Shown here: in pieces, positions 1 to 5,792 of the stretch
Position numbering within the stretch: the first letter of the stretch is position 1
Layout: every line of letters begins with the position of its first letter
From: Candidatus Kerfeldbacteria bacterium
GTDB taxonomy: Bacteria > Patescibacteriota > Patescibacteriia > SBBC01
Length of the DNA stretch: 6,058 nucleotides
NCBI GenBank assembly: GCA_903854795.1
Contig: CAINXF010000058.1
Location: forward strand, 1 to 6,058
Direction: 5' to 3'
Notes under the pieces: model-generated
Told to the model about the DNA's origin: nothing
Database searches by the model: none
What the model saw: the letters and a program-made list of their open reading frames with translations, nothing else
Program-made: the position numbers and the translations under genes

Positions 1-581
1 GCATCGACGAACGGTACGGACGATCCGAGTGCCATCTCGACCGGTGACGCAAAGTATACGTCCCCATCGGAACTAATTCCACCTACTACCACGATCTTTA
101 CACCAAGATCGACCGCCTTCGTCGCGATCAAATCGATGTTAGCAATGGTGATACTTCTATCGATGCTATGTTCAGCATCATAGCGGCCGACATCCAACAC
201 GAGATACTGTGGTGGATTCTTAAAAAGTGCCAACACCGCGCTTACGGCATCCGTGGACGTCATCGACGCGTTGAAGTCCACCGTTACTGGCAACTTCAAA
301 TCATTGCCGATGCGCGACGAAAGCGCGTCTGTCGGTACGCCGATCAACGAATTTCCCATGAGCACGGTGCGCTTGTCCAGCGGCTTCGTCCTCGTTATGT
401 TGTTCAGCGAAAGGATGTCCTGGTCCTGCTTTGATAACGTGCTCGTCGTCGACTGCGAAGCCACACTTCCATTTGTTTCATTTCCAGAGTGGTTCCTTCC
501 GAACAACAGGTATGCCCCACCACCGACCAACAGCACTATAGCCAAGGAGATAACGACGATTGACGCGGCGCGAGGGGTCAT
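1..581 (-). CDS. Membrane-anchored SGNH/GDSL-hydrolase-like protein, 5' part (C-terminus off the left edge)
   Basis: 193 residues are visible before the gene runs off the window. Residues 7-27 form one hydrophobic helix after MTPR, so this is probably a signal anchor with the rest outside the cytoplasm. A Ser/Thr/Asn/Gln-rich linker follows (about 30-60). From residue 72 the order resembles TesA-like SGNH hydrolases: VLMGNSLIG (73-81) matches block I with Ser78 as candidate nucleophile; LVLDVGRYD (127-135) sits where block III GxND belongs; ANIDLIATKAVDLG then VKIVVVGG (147-168) matches the helix and strand that follow. The usual block III Asn is Tyr134, so the oxyanion hole may be lost. Block V (DxxH) would lie beyond the edge. 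The ATG at 581 is the first start after the in-frame stop of the upstream gene; no Shine-Dalgarno site is seen. A hand count of positions 1-240 gives about 52% GC, lower than sampled parts of obg. Family assignment is moderately sure; substrate is unknown. Confidence 0.6.
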   Translation of the reverse strand, partial: MTPRAASIVVISLAIVLLVGGGAYLLFGRNHSGNETNGSVASQSTTSTLSKQDQDILSLNNITRTKPLDKRTVLMGNSLIGVPTDALSSRIGNDLKLPVTVDFNASMTSTDAVSAVLALFKNPPQYLVLDVGRYDAEHSIDRSITIANIDLIATKAVDLGVKIVVVGGISSDGDVYFASPVEMALGSSVPFVD

Positions 582-590
582 AGTTGGGCG

Positions 591-1595
591 CTACTGGGCT
601 CGGCGCACGCGATGAAACCCACCGAATGGCGTCACCTTGATGCCTCGACGTTCAAGCATGTCGATGAACAGGTTCATACCGATAGAGTCGGAGGACATGT
701 GGCCCGCGATGATTGCGTTGATGTGCGCCTCATCGGCCTGCTTCTTATGTTCCTCGGACATATGCATGCCGATGACCGTGCCGATGCCTGCCTGTGCGAG
801 ACGATGGTACACCTCTGCCGAACCTTCGGTACCGCCGGTGAGTTCGGTCAACGCGATCTTGCCGATAAAACGGTCCGGCCGTCCCGCGAAGAGTCGCGGT
901 CCTGCTTTCTGCGATGCGGCTTCCTTGTACTCCGGGATGGTGCCAAGCAATTTCAGTACGTCACCGACGAGTTCGAGCTTCGCCTTATTGCGCGCGATAA
1001 GCTTCTCAAGGAACGTCGCGACGAGGTTATCGGTTGCGGTATGCGCCGACATGAGCGGAATATGCAACAATTTCGCCGCGTCGATCTCGCGCTGGTGGTT
1101 GATCGGCGAGAACCGTCGGCTTACTTCGTCGATACGGAGATGCAACAATCCCTGTGCGACGTTGATTGGCACGCCATACTTCGCCAATACCTCGGCCTGG
1201 AGGTTCATCACCTCATGTAAACCCGCGAGACCTGATCCCATAGGATGATGCGCGATGACAAGATCGATCGGATCCTTTTTCGAGAGTTCGTGCGCGAGCA
1301 GCAACTCCGACGTTCCGACATCGATGCCGACCGCGACGCGCTTCACGACCTTCTTCGGATCACCGCAGTAGACGCGCGTATCGGAGTACGGGTTCCAGAG
1401 CGACTCCATGTCGAACTGCGCCTTCTCTTCCTTGGGCAATTTTTCGAATCTCGCTTTTTCACGGACCAAGTGCCGTTTGACGGCTGGAACGCCACGAAGA
1501 TCGCCCTTAATCCCCGCATCAACGGCGAGACGATGTATCTGTTCTACAGTTAGAGCCATAGGTGGTGCCTTAAGAGTACGTCCATATACTACCAT
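591..1595 (-). CDS. NIF3/DUF34-family metal-binding protein (long subfamily)
   Basis: A 334-residue protein of the NIF3 (NGG1p-interacting factor 3, DUF34) family, cytosolic, whose members bind a pair of metal ions; the biochemical role is not settled. Candidate ligands: His116-His117 in IAHHPMG (114-120), Asp189 in AHTATDN (184-190), and His299 with residue 303 in GHMSSDS (298-304). Residue 303 is Asp where classical members have Glu. GGTEGS (254-259) and GMHMSEEH (276-283) are also typical of this longer form. An N-terminal segment (about 13-85) precedes the core. Start choice is open: ATG at 1595 has AGGTGA 3 nt upstream, while the second Met (residue 13, ATG at 1559) begins MALTVEQIHRLA, closer to family N-termini, and has AAGG 8 nt upstream. 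It follows xseB by 58 bp and precedes the SGNH-like gene by 9 bp. Family is confident; function is not. Confidence 0.88.
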   Translation of the reverse strand: MVVYGRTLKAPPMALTVEQIHRLAVDAGIKGDLRGVPAVKRHLVREKARFEKLPKEEKAQFDMESLWNPYSDTRVYCGDPKKVVKRVAVGIDVGTSELLLAHELSKKDPIDLVIAHHPMGSGLAGLHEVMNLQAEVLAKYGVPINVAQGLLHLRIDEVSRRFSPINHQREIDAAKLLHIPLMSAHTATDNLVATFLEKLIARNKAKLELVGDVLKLLGTIPEYKEAASQKAGPRLFAGRPDRFIGKIALTELTGGTEGSAEVYHRLAQAGIGTVIGMHMSEEHKKQADEAHINAIIAGHMSSDSIGMNLFIDMLERRGIKVTPFGGFHRVRRAQ

Positions 1596-1653
1596 ATTTC
1601 ACCTACGCCATCCATGGAATGGCACGGTACTATCGGGTTCAGAATACCAATGG
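1596..1653 (-). other. 58-bp gap between xseB and nif3 with possible start signals
   Basis: On the minus strand the gap holds an imperfect hairpin (1626-1648, GGTA...TACC with one G-U pair and a 7-nt loop, no T run after it), an 8-bp palindrome TCCATGGA, and AGGTGA 3 nt before the ATG at 1595. A TAGTAT-like -10 occurs just inside the long reading frame; if used, it would favour the shorter NIF3 form starting at 1559. None of these is strong enough to call a promoter or terminator. Confidence 0.25.
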
Positions 1654-1899
1654 TTAAACCTTTTCCGCGTCCATCGGAGGCTCGATTGCGTCGAATTTCT
1701 CGCGAATCTTCTCTACGCGCTGCTCGGCCGATTTCAGCTTCGTTTTCAAAAGCTGCGCCAATTCAAGTCCTCGTTCGAACTTCTCGATAGCGGCGTCGAG
1801 ATCTATGGTATCGCTCTCGAGCTCCTCGGTGATTCGCTCAAGTTGCTCATATGCCTCCGCGAACGTCGGCTGCTTTTTCATCACTTTTGGTTGGTTCAT
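1654..1899 (-). CDS. xseB: Exodeoxyribonuclease VII small subunit
   Basis: An 81-residue, highly charged, almost wholly helical protein, the usual size for XseB. The family pattern is clear: TFAEAYEQLERITEEL (12-27), then DTIDLDAAIEKFERGLELA (30-48), forming an antiparallel helical hairpin, ending with an acidic tail. XseB binds the helical C-terminal part of XseA; several small subunits per large subunit form exonuclease VII, which degrades single-stranded DNA to oligonucleotides in the cytoplasm. The start overlaps the xseA stop as ATGA, indicating translational coupling. GGAGGT lies 4 nt upstream of this ATG and is the clearest Shine-Dalgarno site in the window, so the start at 1899 is preferred over the Met at residue 7. 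Nothing unusual is seen in the protein. Confidence 0.95.
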   Translation of the reverse strand: MNQPKVMKKQPTFAEAYEQLERITEELESDTIDLDAAIEKFERGLELAQLLKTKLKSAEQRVEKIREKFDAIEPPMDAEKV

Positions 1900-3140
1900 G
1901 GTACCTCCGTTATTTCTGATTGAGCACTTCCCTTCCCGAAGCGGGTCGAGATCCGATCGCCACGGGAAAGTTGCGAACTACGATGAATTATTTTTCCGAT
2001 ATTACTTGTCGTGATGCTGTACCCTCGTTCCAGAATAGCGAGCGGCGACAACGACTGCAAGAGCGATGCGGCGGCAGACACCTCAGAATTATCATTTTCT
2101 ATGCGCTGCATCATGTGACCGCTCACGGTCTGCAGATGGTGCACCACGCCGACTTCGGTATGTGCCAAACGTTGGGAAAACGTTCGGAGCATGAGCGGTA
2201 GTCGCTGTATGAGCGATCGGATGATCTCGGTACGCGCGCTGAACGAACCTCGCAATCGTAATGCCGCGTCGCCGACCGACGCTTCCTGGTGTGCGATCGA
2301 GCCCGCAACCGCGCGTACCATACGCATCGCGGCGCCGTCGACGCGACGAAGCACGTCGGTGACGTCGGGCACCACGCGTTCAGCGGCGTTCGAAGGCGTC
2401 GAGGCGCGCACGTCCGCAACGAAATCGGCGATGGTCACGTCGCGCTCATGGCCGACGCCTACGACGACCGGCATACTACTCCCGAAGATTGCCCGCGCGA
2501 CCGATTCGTCATTAAAGGCCTGCAGGTCTTCGAGCGAGCCGCCGCCACGCGTCAAAATGACCACATCGACCGATCGTGTTGCTGAGAACTGATTTATTGC
2601 GCGTACGATCTGCCGCACCGCGCCTGGCCCCTGGACCGCTACCCCTGCCAATTTCACCGATACCAACGGCCAGCGGTTTCTCAGTATTCTCAACACGTCG
2701 GTAAGTGCTGCAGCATCCGGCGAGGTCACAATACCGATGACATCGGGGAACGTCGGTAGCGGCCGCTTTCGTTCAGGCCGGAATAGCCCTTCCGTTTCAA
2801 GTCGTTTCTTCGTCAGCTCGAACTGCTTACGGAGCGCACCTTCGCCGACCAGCTGGATCTCGATCACCCGAATGTGGAATCCGCCGTTCCCCTTGAAGAG
2901 CGACGGTGATCCCGTGACCTGCACCTCCATGCCGTCCATCAACGCCACCTTGACCTCGTGCGAAAGCGCAAAACATAGCACACGCGACGCCTCGTCCTTG
3001 ATCTCAAAATAGACCAACGTACCGTTACGCGCGGTCCGATAACCGGTCACCTCGCCTTGCACGGTAACCGCTGAGAACGTCTCACGGAACAACGCCCTGA
3101 TGGATTCGACGAATTGTGTCACCGTCAACGCCTGCGCCAT
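1896..3140 (-). CDS. xseA: Exodeoxyribonuclease VII large subunit
   Basis: The catalytic subunit of exonuclease VII, which cleaves single-stranded DNA from either end and acts in repair and removal of excess single strands. At 414 residues it is somewhat shorter than E. coli XseA (about 456). Domains in order: OB-fold DNA-binding domain (about 5-100, including FEIKDEASRVLCFAL); the catalytic core starting near PDVIGIVTSPDAAALTDVL (132-150); the hallmark TRGGGSLEDLQAFND (197-211); the second conserved block PVVVGVGHERDVTIADFVAD (224-243) leading to STPSNAAE (247-254); a long helical region (about 255-365) that would carry XseB; and the C-terminal SPLAILERGYSI (365-376). All signature residues appear intact. 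It is followed by xseB with a 4-bp overlap. The start has no Shine-Dalgarno site but sits 6 nt after an extended -10 element, so the message may be leaderless. Confidence 0.97.
   Translation of the reverse strand: MAQALTVTQFVESIRALFRETFSAVTVQGEVTGYRTARNGTLVYFEIKDEASRVLCFALSHEVKVALMDGMEVQVTGSPSLFKGNGGFHIRVIEIQLVGEGALRKQFELTKKRLETEGLFRPERKRPLPTFPDVIGIVTSPDAAALTDVLRILRNRWPLVSVKLAGVAVQGPGAVRQIVRAINQFSATRSVDVVILTRGGGSLEDLQAFNDESVARAIFGSSMPVVVGVGHERDVTIADFVADVRASTPSNAAERVVPDVTDVLRRVDGAAMRMVRAVAGSIAHQEASVGDAALRLRGSFSARTEIIRSLIQRLPLMLRTFSQRLAHTEVGVVHHLQTVSGHMMQRIENDNSEVSAAASLLQSLSPLAILERGYSITTSNIGKIIHRSSQLSRGDRISTRFGKGSAQSEITEVP
1900..1908 (-). promoter_or_regulatory. Strong Shine-Dalgarno site of xseB
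   Basis: GGAGGT lies 4 nt before the xseB ATG, inside the last codons of xseA. It decides the xseB start over the in-frame Met 6 codons later. It is the only near-consensus ribosome binding site in the window and serves an internal cistron, in contrast to the first genes of the proposed units. Confidence 0.75.
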
Positions 3141-3146
3141 GAGCGC

Positions 3147-3155
3147 AGTGTACCA
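3147..3155 (-). promoter_or_regulatory. Extended -10 promoter immediately before xseA
   Basis: On the minus strand the sequence reads TGGTACACT, then 6 nt (GCGCTC), then the xseA ATG. TGn plus TACACT (4 of 6 to TATAAT) is an extended -10 element. With the usual 6-7 nt to the start of transcription, the first base of the message would fall on or next to the A of the ATG. No good -35 is seen (a T-rich run lies about 17 bp upstream), which fits an extended -10 promoter. There is no Shine-Dalgarno site. This is inference from spacing. Confidence 0.5.
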
Positions 3156-3170
3156 TGATTATCGATGTGG

Positions 3171-3192
3171 AAAAACACTACTCGACCGCGAG
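3171..3192 (-). terminator. Weak hairpin plus U5 at the end of the tlpA-like gene
   Basis: On the minus strand CTCG-CGGT-CGAG (3181-3192) can form a 4-bp GC-rich stem over the last codons of the TlpA-like gene, followed by the stop and then TTTTT (3171-3175) 5 nt later. It stands between two proposed transcription units, just upstream of the xseA extended -10. The stem is short and the T run is offset, so any termination is probably partial. Confidence 0.25.
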
Positions 3193-3786
3193 AACTTGCG
3201 TGATCTTCGTCTCGATCTGATCGGTCGTGAGCGGCCCGATGCCGACTCCGTCGATCGTGTGGTTACGCACAAGATAGAACGTCGGTGTTCCCGCATCCCC
3301 GGTGATGACCGCCTGACCGCCGGTCTCGTCGATGAGCACTTGGCTTGCGAACGCCTTGTCAGTCGCGGCCGTCTGTGCCACTGACGGTGCGTCGCCCCGA
3401 TCGAGCGCGATGAACGTAATGCGGTTCGCGTACTTCTTGACGAGCGGATTCATCGCCACGACCTCGGCGATGCAGCTCGTGCACCGCGTGTTCCATAACG
3501 CCACCACCGTGAGCGCGTGGTCGCTTTCCGCTGCGATCGATACTGCGTTGCCCGTAAGGTCAGGGAGCGATGCGTTCGGCACCTCGTCATCGATACTGCT
3601 CGCGGCCGAGACCGCGTTCGTGAGCGTCGTGGTATTGTCGTTGCTCACGCTATTGAGGTTGGCGGTATCAGCGATCCGATGATGTCGGGGCCACGCCACC
3701 ACGACGACGATACACACAAAAAGCACGCAGACGCCGAACAAGACTCCTGGCCGCTGCATCCACGGATTAGTGCTTCGCGAGGCCAT
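3178..3786 (-). CDS. Membrane-anchored TlpA/ResA-like thioredoxin-fold protein
   Basis: A 202-residue protein with a short basic N-terminus, one hydrophobic helix (about 13-32), a Ser/Thr/Asn-rich linker (about 40-68) and a thioredoxin fold (about 69-202). This layout places the redox domain outside the cytoplasmic membrane. The active site is Cys102-Thr-Ser-Cys105 in ALWNTRCTSC, preceded by the strand LTVVALW; GTPTFYLV (166-173) provides the cis-Pro (Pro168). The order PNASLPDLTGNAVSI, then CxxC, then LIDETGG, then TPTFYLV is that of TlpA/ResA/AhpC-TSA-like reductases rather than plain thioredoxin. Arg101 before the first Cys, where Trp or Tyr is common, is unusual. Expected role: thiol-disulfide exchange on exported proteins; the electron donor is unknown. 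It overlaps the 3' end of trxB by 20 bp if translated from 3786. An alternative ATG at 3759 begins 7 bp after the trxB stop. Neither start has a good Shine-Dalgarno site. Confidence 0.85.
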   Translation of the reverse strand: MASRSTNPWMQRPGVLFGVCVLFVCIVVVVAWPRHHRIADTANLNSVSNDNTTTLTNAVSAASSIDDEVPNASLPDLTGNAVSIAAESDHALTVVALWNTRCTSCIAEVVAMNPLVKKYANRITFIALDRGDAPSVAQTAATDKAFASQVLIDETGGQAVITGDAGTPTFYLVRNHTIDGVGIGPLTTDQIETKITQVLAVE

Positions 3787-4696
3787 GCAGGTACTTTTCC
3801 GCGTCGATCGCGGCCATGCAACCAGACCCTGCCGCGGTGATCGCCTGTCGGTAGCGGAAATCCTGAACGTCGCCGCACGCGAATACGCCCGATACGCTCG
3901 TGTTCGTGACGTTCGTAACCTTCAAATATCCCTTCACATCAAGATCAAGGTGCCCTCTGAAAATGTCCGTGTCGGGTTTATGGCCGACGGCGATAAAAAG
4001 GCCTTGCACCGATAATGTTTCATCAGCTCCTGAAACAGCGTCATGAACCTTCAGTCCACTGACACTCGTTTCGCCCAACACCTCGGTGACCGAGCTGTTG
4101 AACTTGAATGTGATCTTTGGATCGGCCTTCGCACGCACCAGCATTGCTTCACTCGCCTTCACGACGTCCTTCCGCACGAGGACCGTCACCGATTTTGCAA
4201 ATTTTGTGAGGAACGTCGCCTCTTCCATCGCGGCATCACCACCGCCCACCACCGCAATGTCCTTGTCCTTAAAGAAGAACCCGTCGCAGGTCGCGCACGC
4301 TGACACGCCTTTCCCACGCAAACGTTGCTCGGATTCGAGGCCGAGCCAAAGCGCCGAAGCGCCCGTCGCCACGATCACACAATCCGCGGTATACGCCGCA
4401 TCGTCCGTGCGGACGGTGAACGGTTGCTTCGAAAAATCAACCGACGTGACGTTCCCATCAACGATCGACGTACCGAACCGTTCAGCCTGCGCACGCATCT
4501 CTGCCATGAGTTCAGGACCAGTGATGCCCTTCGAGAACCCCGGAAAGTTATCGACCTCGGTCGTGAGCATGAGTTGTCCGCCCCACGTCGCACCGGCGAT
4601 GACAAGCGGCGAAAGGCCAGCACGACCGATATAGACCGCGGCAGTGAGCCCGGCGGGTCCTGATCCGATAATGATGACGTTGCGATGGTCGGCCAT
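3767..4696 (-). CDS. trxB: Thioredoxin reductase (low-Mr, FAD-dependent)
   Basis: A 309-residue cytosolic flavoprotein of the usual TrxB length that passes electrons from NAD(P)H through FAD to thioredoxin. Visible motifs in order: FAD dinucleotide-binding GSGPAG (11-16); GGQL and EVDNFPGF (39-54); VIVATGA (107-113); redox-active Cys134-Ala-Thr-Cys137-Asp in SACATCDGFFFKDKD; the NAD(P)-binding VVGGGDAAMEEA (149-160); AVGHKPDT (236-243); and the C-terminal FAD contact GVFACGDVQDFRYRQAITAAG (split across 270-290). The segment that normally reads HRRDxxRA is VRKDVVKA (174-181), which keeps positive charge but changes the 2'-phosphate contact residues. A sigma70-like promoter lies upstream and there is no clear Shine-Dalgarno site; MADHRNVIIIGSGPAG is a typical N-terminus. 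It is co-directional with and overlaps the TlpA-like gene, so the two thiol-redox proteins are probably co-expressed. Confidence 0.96.
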   Translation of the reverse strand: MADHRNVIIIGSGPAGLTAAVYIGRAGLSPLVIAGATWGGQLMLTTEVDNFPGFSKGITGPELMAEMRAQAERFGTSIVDGNVTSVDFSKQPFTVRTDDAAYTADCVIVATGASALWLGLESEQRLRGKGVSACATCDGFFFKDKDIAVVGGGDAAMEEATFLTKFAKSVTVLVRKDVVKASEAMLVRAKADPKITFKFNSSVTEVLGETSVSGLKVHDAVSGADETLSVQGLFIAVGHKPDTDIFRGHLDLDVKGYLKVTNVTNTSVSGVFACGDVQDFRYRQAITAAGSGCMAAIDAEKYLHGLAKH

Positions 4697-4734
4697 GGGT
4701 TGGTTGCTAACGATAAAAGACGTATACCTTTACC

Positions 4735-4763
4735 AGTATACTACACCGCCCACGTTCAGTCAT
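4735..4763 (-). promoter_or_regulatory. Sigma70-type promoter for trxB-tlpA
   Basis: Minus strand: ATGACT (4758-4763, 4 of 6 to TTGACA), a 17-bp spacer, then TATACT (4735-4740, 5 of 6 to TATAAT). The -35 overlaps the last codons and stop of obg. The predicted start of transcription near 4729 gives a leader of about 33 nt before the trxB ATG, in which no Shine-Dalgarno sequence is visible near the start codon (the bases before ATG are CAACCAACCC). This is the best-matching two-part promoter I found in the window. Confidence 0.55.
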
Positions 4764-5730
4764 TCGGCGCGGCGAGTTTCTGGAACGCCCGTCCGAGCGC
4801 CATGATGCTGTCATGGTTATGGATCGAAACGACGCACGGCATATGCCCATTTTTTCTGAACAGCTGGACGGCGCGCGTAATGTCGTCAGGATCGGTAAGG
4901 TCCGACTTCGTGAGCACGACGAGTTCGGGTTTCTCGTCGAGCCCCCTGCCATACGCGACGAGCTCGTCACGGACGACACGGTATGCATGGTCGAGATCCT
5001 GATGCTCGAGCGACACGCAATGCGCGATGACACGCGTCCGCTGGATATGCCGTAGGAACTTATGACCGAGGCCTTTGCCTTGTGCTGCGCCTTCGATAAG
5101 TCCTGGAATGTCGGCGAGCACGAGCTGATCGAACATGCCGAGGTTAGGTTCGAGCGTCGTGAACGGGTACGCGCCGATGCGCGCCTGTGCCGCCGTAAGC
5201 TCGTTCAGGATGCTCGACTTGCCCGCGTTCGGTAGGCCAATCAATCCAACATCGACGACGAGCCGCAGTTCGATCGTGAAGTGCGCTTGTTCGCCGATCC
5301 TTCCATCGGTCGATTGCATCGGCGTCACGTTGGTCGACGAGCGGAACACATAGTTACCGCGACCACCGTTGCCGCCTTTCAGCACAAGCTCGCGTTGGCC
5401 TGGTTTCGTGAAATCGAACACCTTGCCGGTGCTCTTATTCTGCACGTACGAACCGACCGGCACGTTCAACACGAGGTCATCGCCGTCACCACCCTGTTTG
5501 CGCGATTCCTTGCCATCATCGCCGTGCTTCGCGCGGAACTCCTTATGACCACGAAATCGCGCAAGCGCGGTAAGATCCGACACGGCTTCCAAATACACAC
5601 TGCCGCCCCGGCCGCCGTTGCCGCCGGACGGCCCGCCCTTCGGCGCGGATTTCTCATGACGCCACCGGACGACGCCATTACCGCCTTTGCCCGCCTTCAA
5701 TTCGATCTTTACTTCGTCGATGAATGCCAT
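4756..5730 (-). CDS. obg: Obg/CgtA family GTPase
   Basis: A 324-residue GTPase that binds the 50S ribosomal subunit and acts in its late assembly, with links to growth control. The N-terminal glycine-rich Obg fold (1 to about 158) is recognisable from KAGKGGNGVVRWRHEK, GGPSGGNGGRGGSV (32-45) and LKGGNGGRGN (117-126). The G domain follows: G1 GLPNAGKS (165-172), switch I YPFTTLEPNLG (188-198), G3 DIPG (207-210) followed by LIEGAAQGKGLGHKFLRHI, and G4 TKSD (274-277). G5 is weak: SIHNHDS (302-308) stands where SA-x-x-G-x is usual. The protein ends after one helix, so the variable C-terminal OCT domain is absent, as in many short Obg proteins. The stop (TGA) overlaps the -35 of the trxB promoter. 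MAFIDEVKIELKAGKGGNG is the standard N-terminus, so the start is firm; no Shine-Dalgarno site, but an extended -10 lies 8 nt upstream. Confidence 0.97.
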   Translation of the reverse strand: MAFIDEVKIELKAGKGGNGVVRWRHEKSAPKGGPSGGNGGRGGSVYLEAVSDLTALARFRGHKEFRAKHGDDGKESRKQGGDGDDLVLNVPVGSYVQNKSTGKVFDFTKPGQRELVLKGGNGGRGNYVFRSSTNVTPMQSTDGRIGEQAHFTIELRLVVDVGLIGLPNAGKSSILNELTAAQARIGAYPFTTLEPNLGMFDQLVLADIPGLIEGAAQGKGLGHKFLRHIQRTRVIAHCVSLEHQDLDHAYRVVRDELVAYGRGLDEKPELVVLTKSDLTDPDDITRAVQLFRKNGHMPCVVSIHNHDSIMALGRAFQKLAAPND

Positions 5731-5738
5731 ATAAAGCT

Positions 5739-5747
5739 AGTGTAGCA
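5739..5747 (-). promoter_or_regulatory. Extended -10 promoter immediately before obg
   Basis: The minus strand reads TGCTACACT, then 8 nt (AGCTTTAT), then the obg ATG. The hexamer TACACT and the upstream TG are identical to those before xseA, at nearly the same distance from the start codon. The predicted transcript would have a leader of about 0-2 nt. No convincing -35 is present; that position falls inside the small hairpin at 5752-5768. No Shine-Dalgarno site can fit in the predicted leader. Confidence 0.45.
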
Positions 5748-5751
5748 CAGA

Positions 5752-5768
5752 ACCGGCTCATCGCCGGT
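5752..5768 (-). other. Perfect 6-bp hairpin between the pspC-like gene and obg
   Basis: ACCGGC, 5-nt loop, GCCGGT: a GC-rich perfect inverted repeat in the 62-bp gap. The bases after it on the minus strand (TCTGTGC) lack a proper T run, so it is a poor intrinsic terminator for the PspC-domain gene. It could also influence the obg promoter, whose -35 position it occupies. Function is not determined. Confidence 0.3.
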
Positions 5769-5792
5769 CCTATGATGAAAAGTTGGTTGAAA

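Noticed and set aside
612..1248. Long plus-strand reading frames of about 200 codons opposite nif3.
   Set aside because: They lie antisense to a gene with clear family motifs; their translations show no domain and contain composition typical of shadow frames.
3706..3735. Cys20 and Cys25 in the TlpA-like hydrophobic helix as a possible lipoprotein signal.
   Set aside because: The residue before each Cys is Val, and the -3 to -1 positions do not fit a lipobox; a signal anchor is the simpler reading.
4086..4634. A 182-codon plus-strand frame opposite trxB.
   Set aside because: Antisense to a gene with all TrxB motifs; no recognisable domain, signal peptide or start signal.
4697..4740. Repeated TATAC and an AAAG...CTTT inverted repeat in the trxB leader as a possible operator.
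   Set aside because: The stem is only 4 bp and the repeats largely coincide with the -10 element; too weak to call a regulatory site.
5281..5745. A 154-codon plus-strand frame opposite obg.
   Set aside because: Shadow of obg, rich in residues produced by the complement of glycine-rich codons; no family resemblance.
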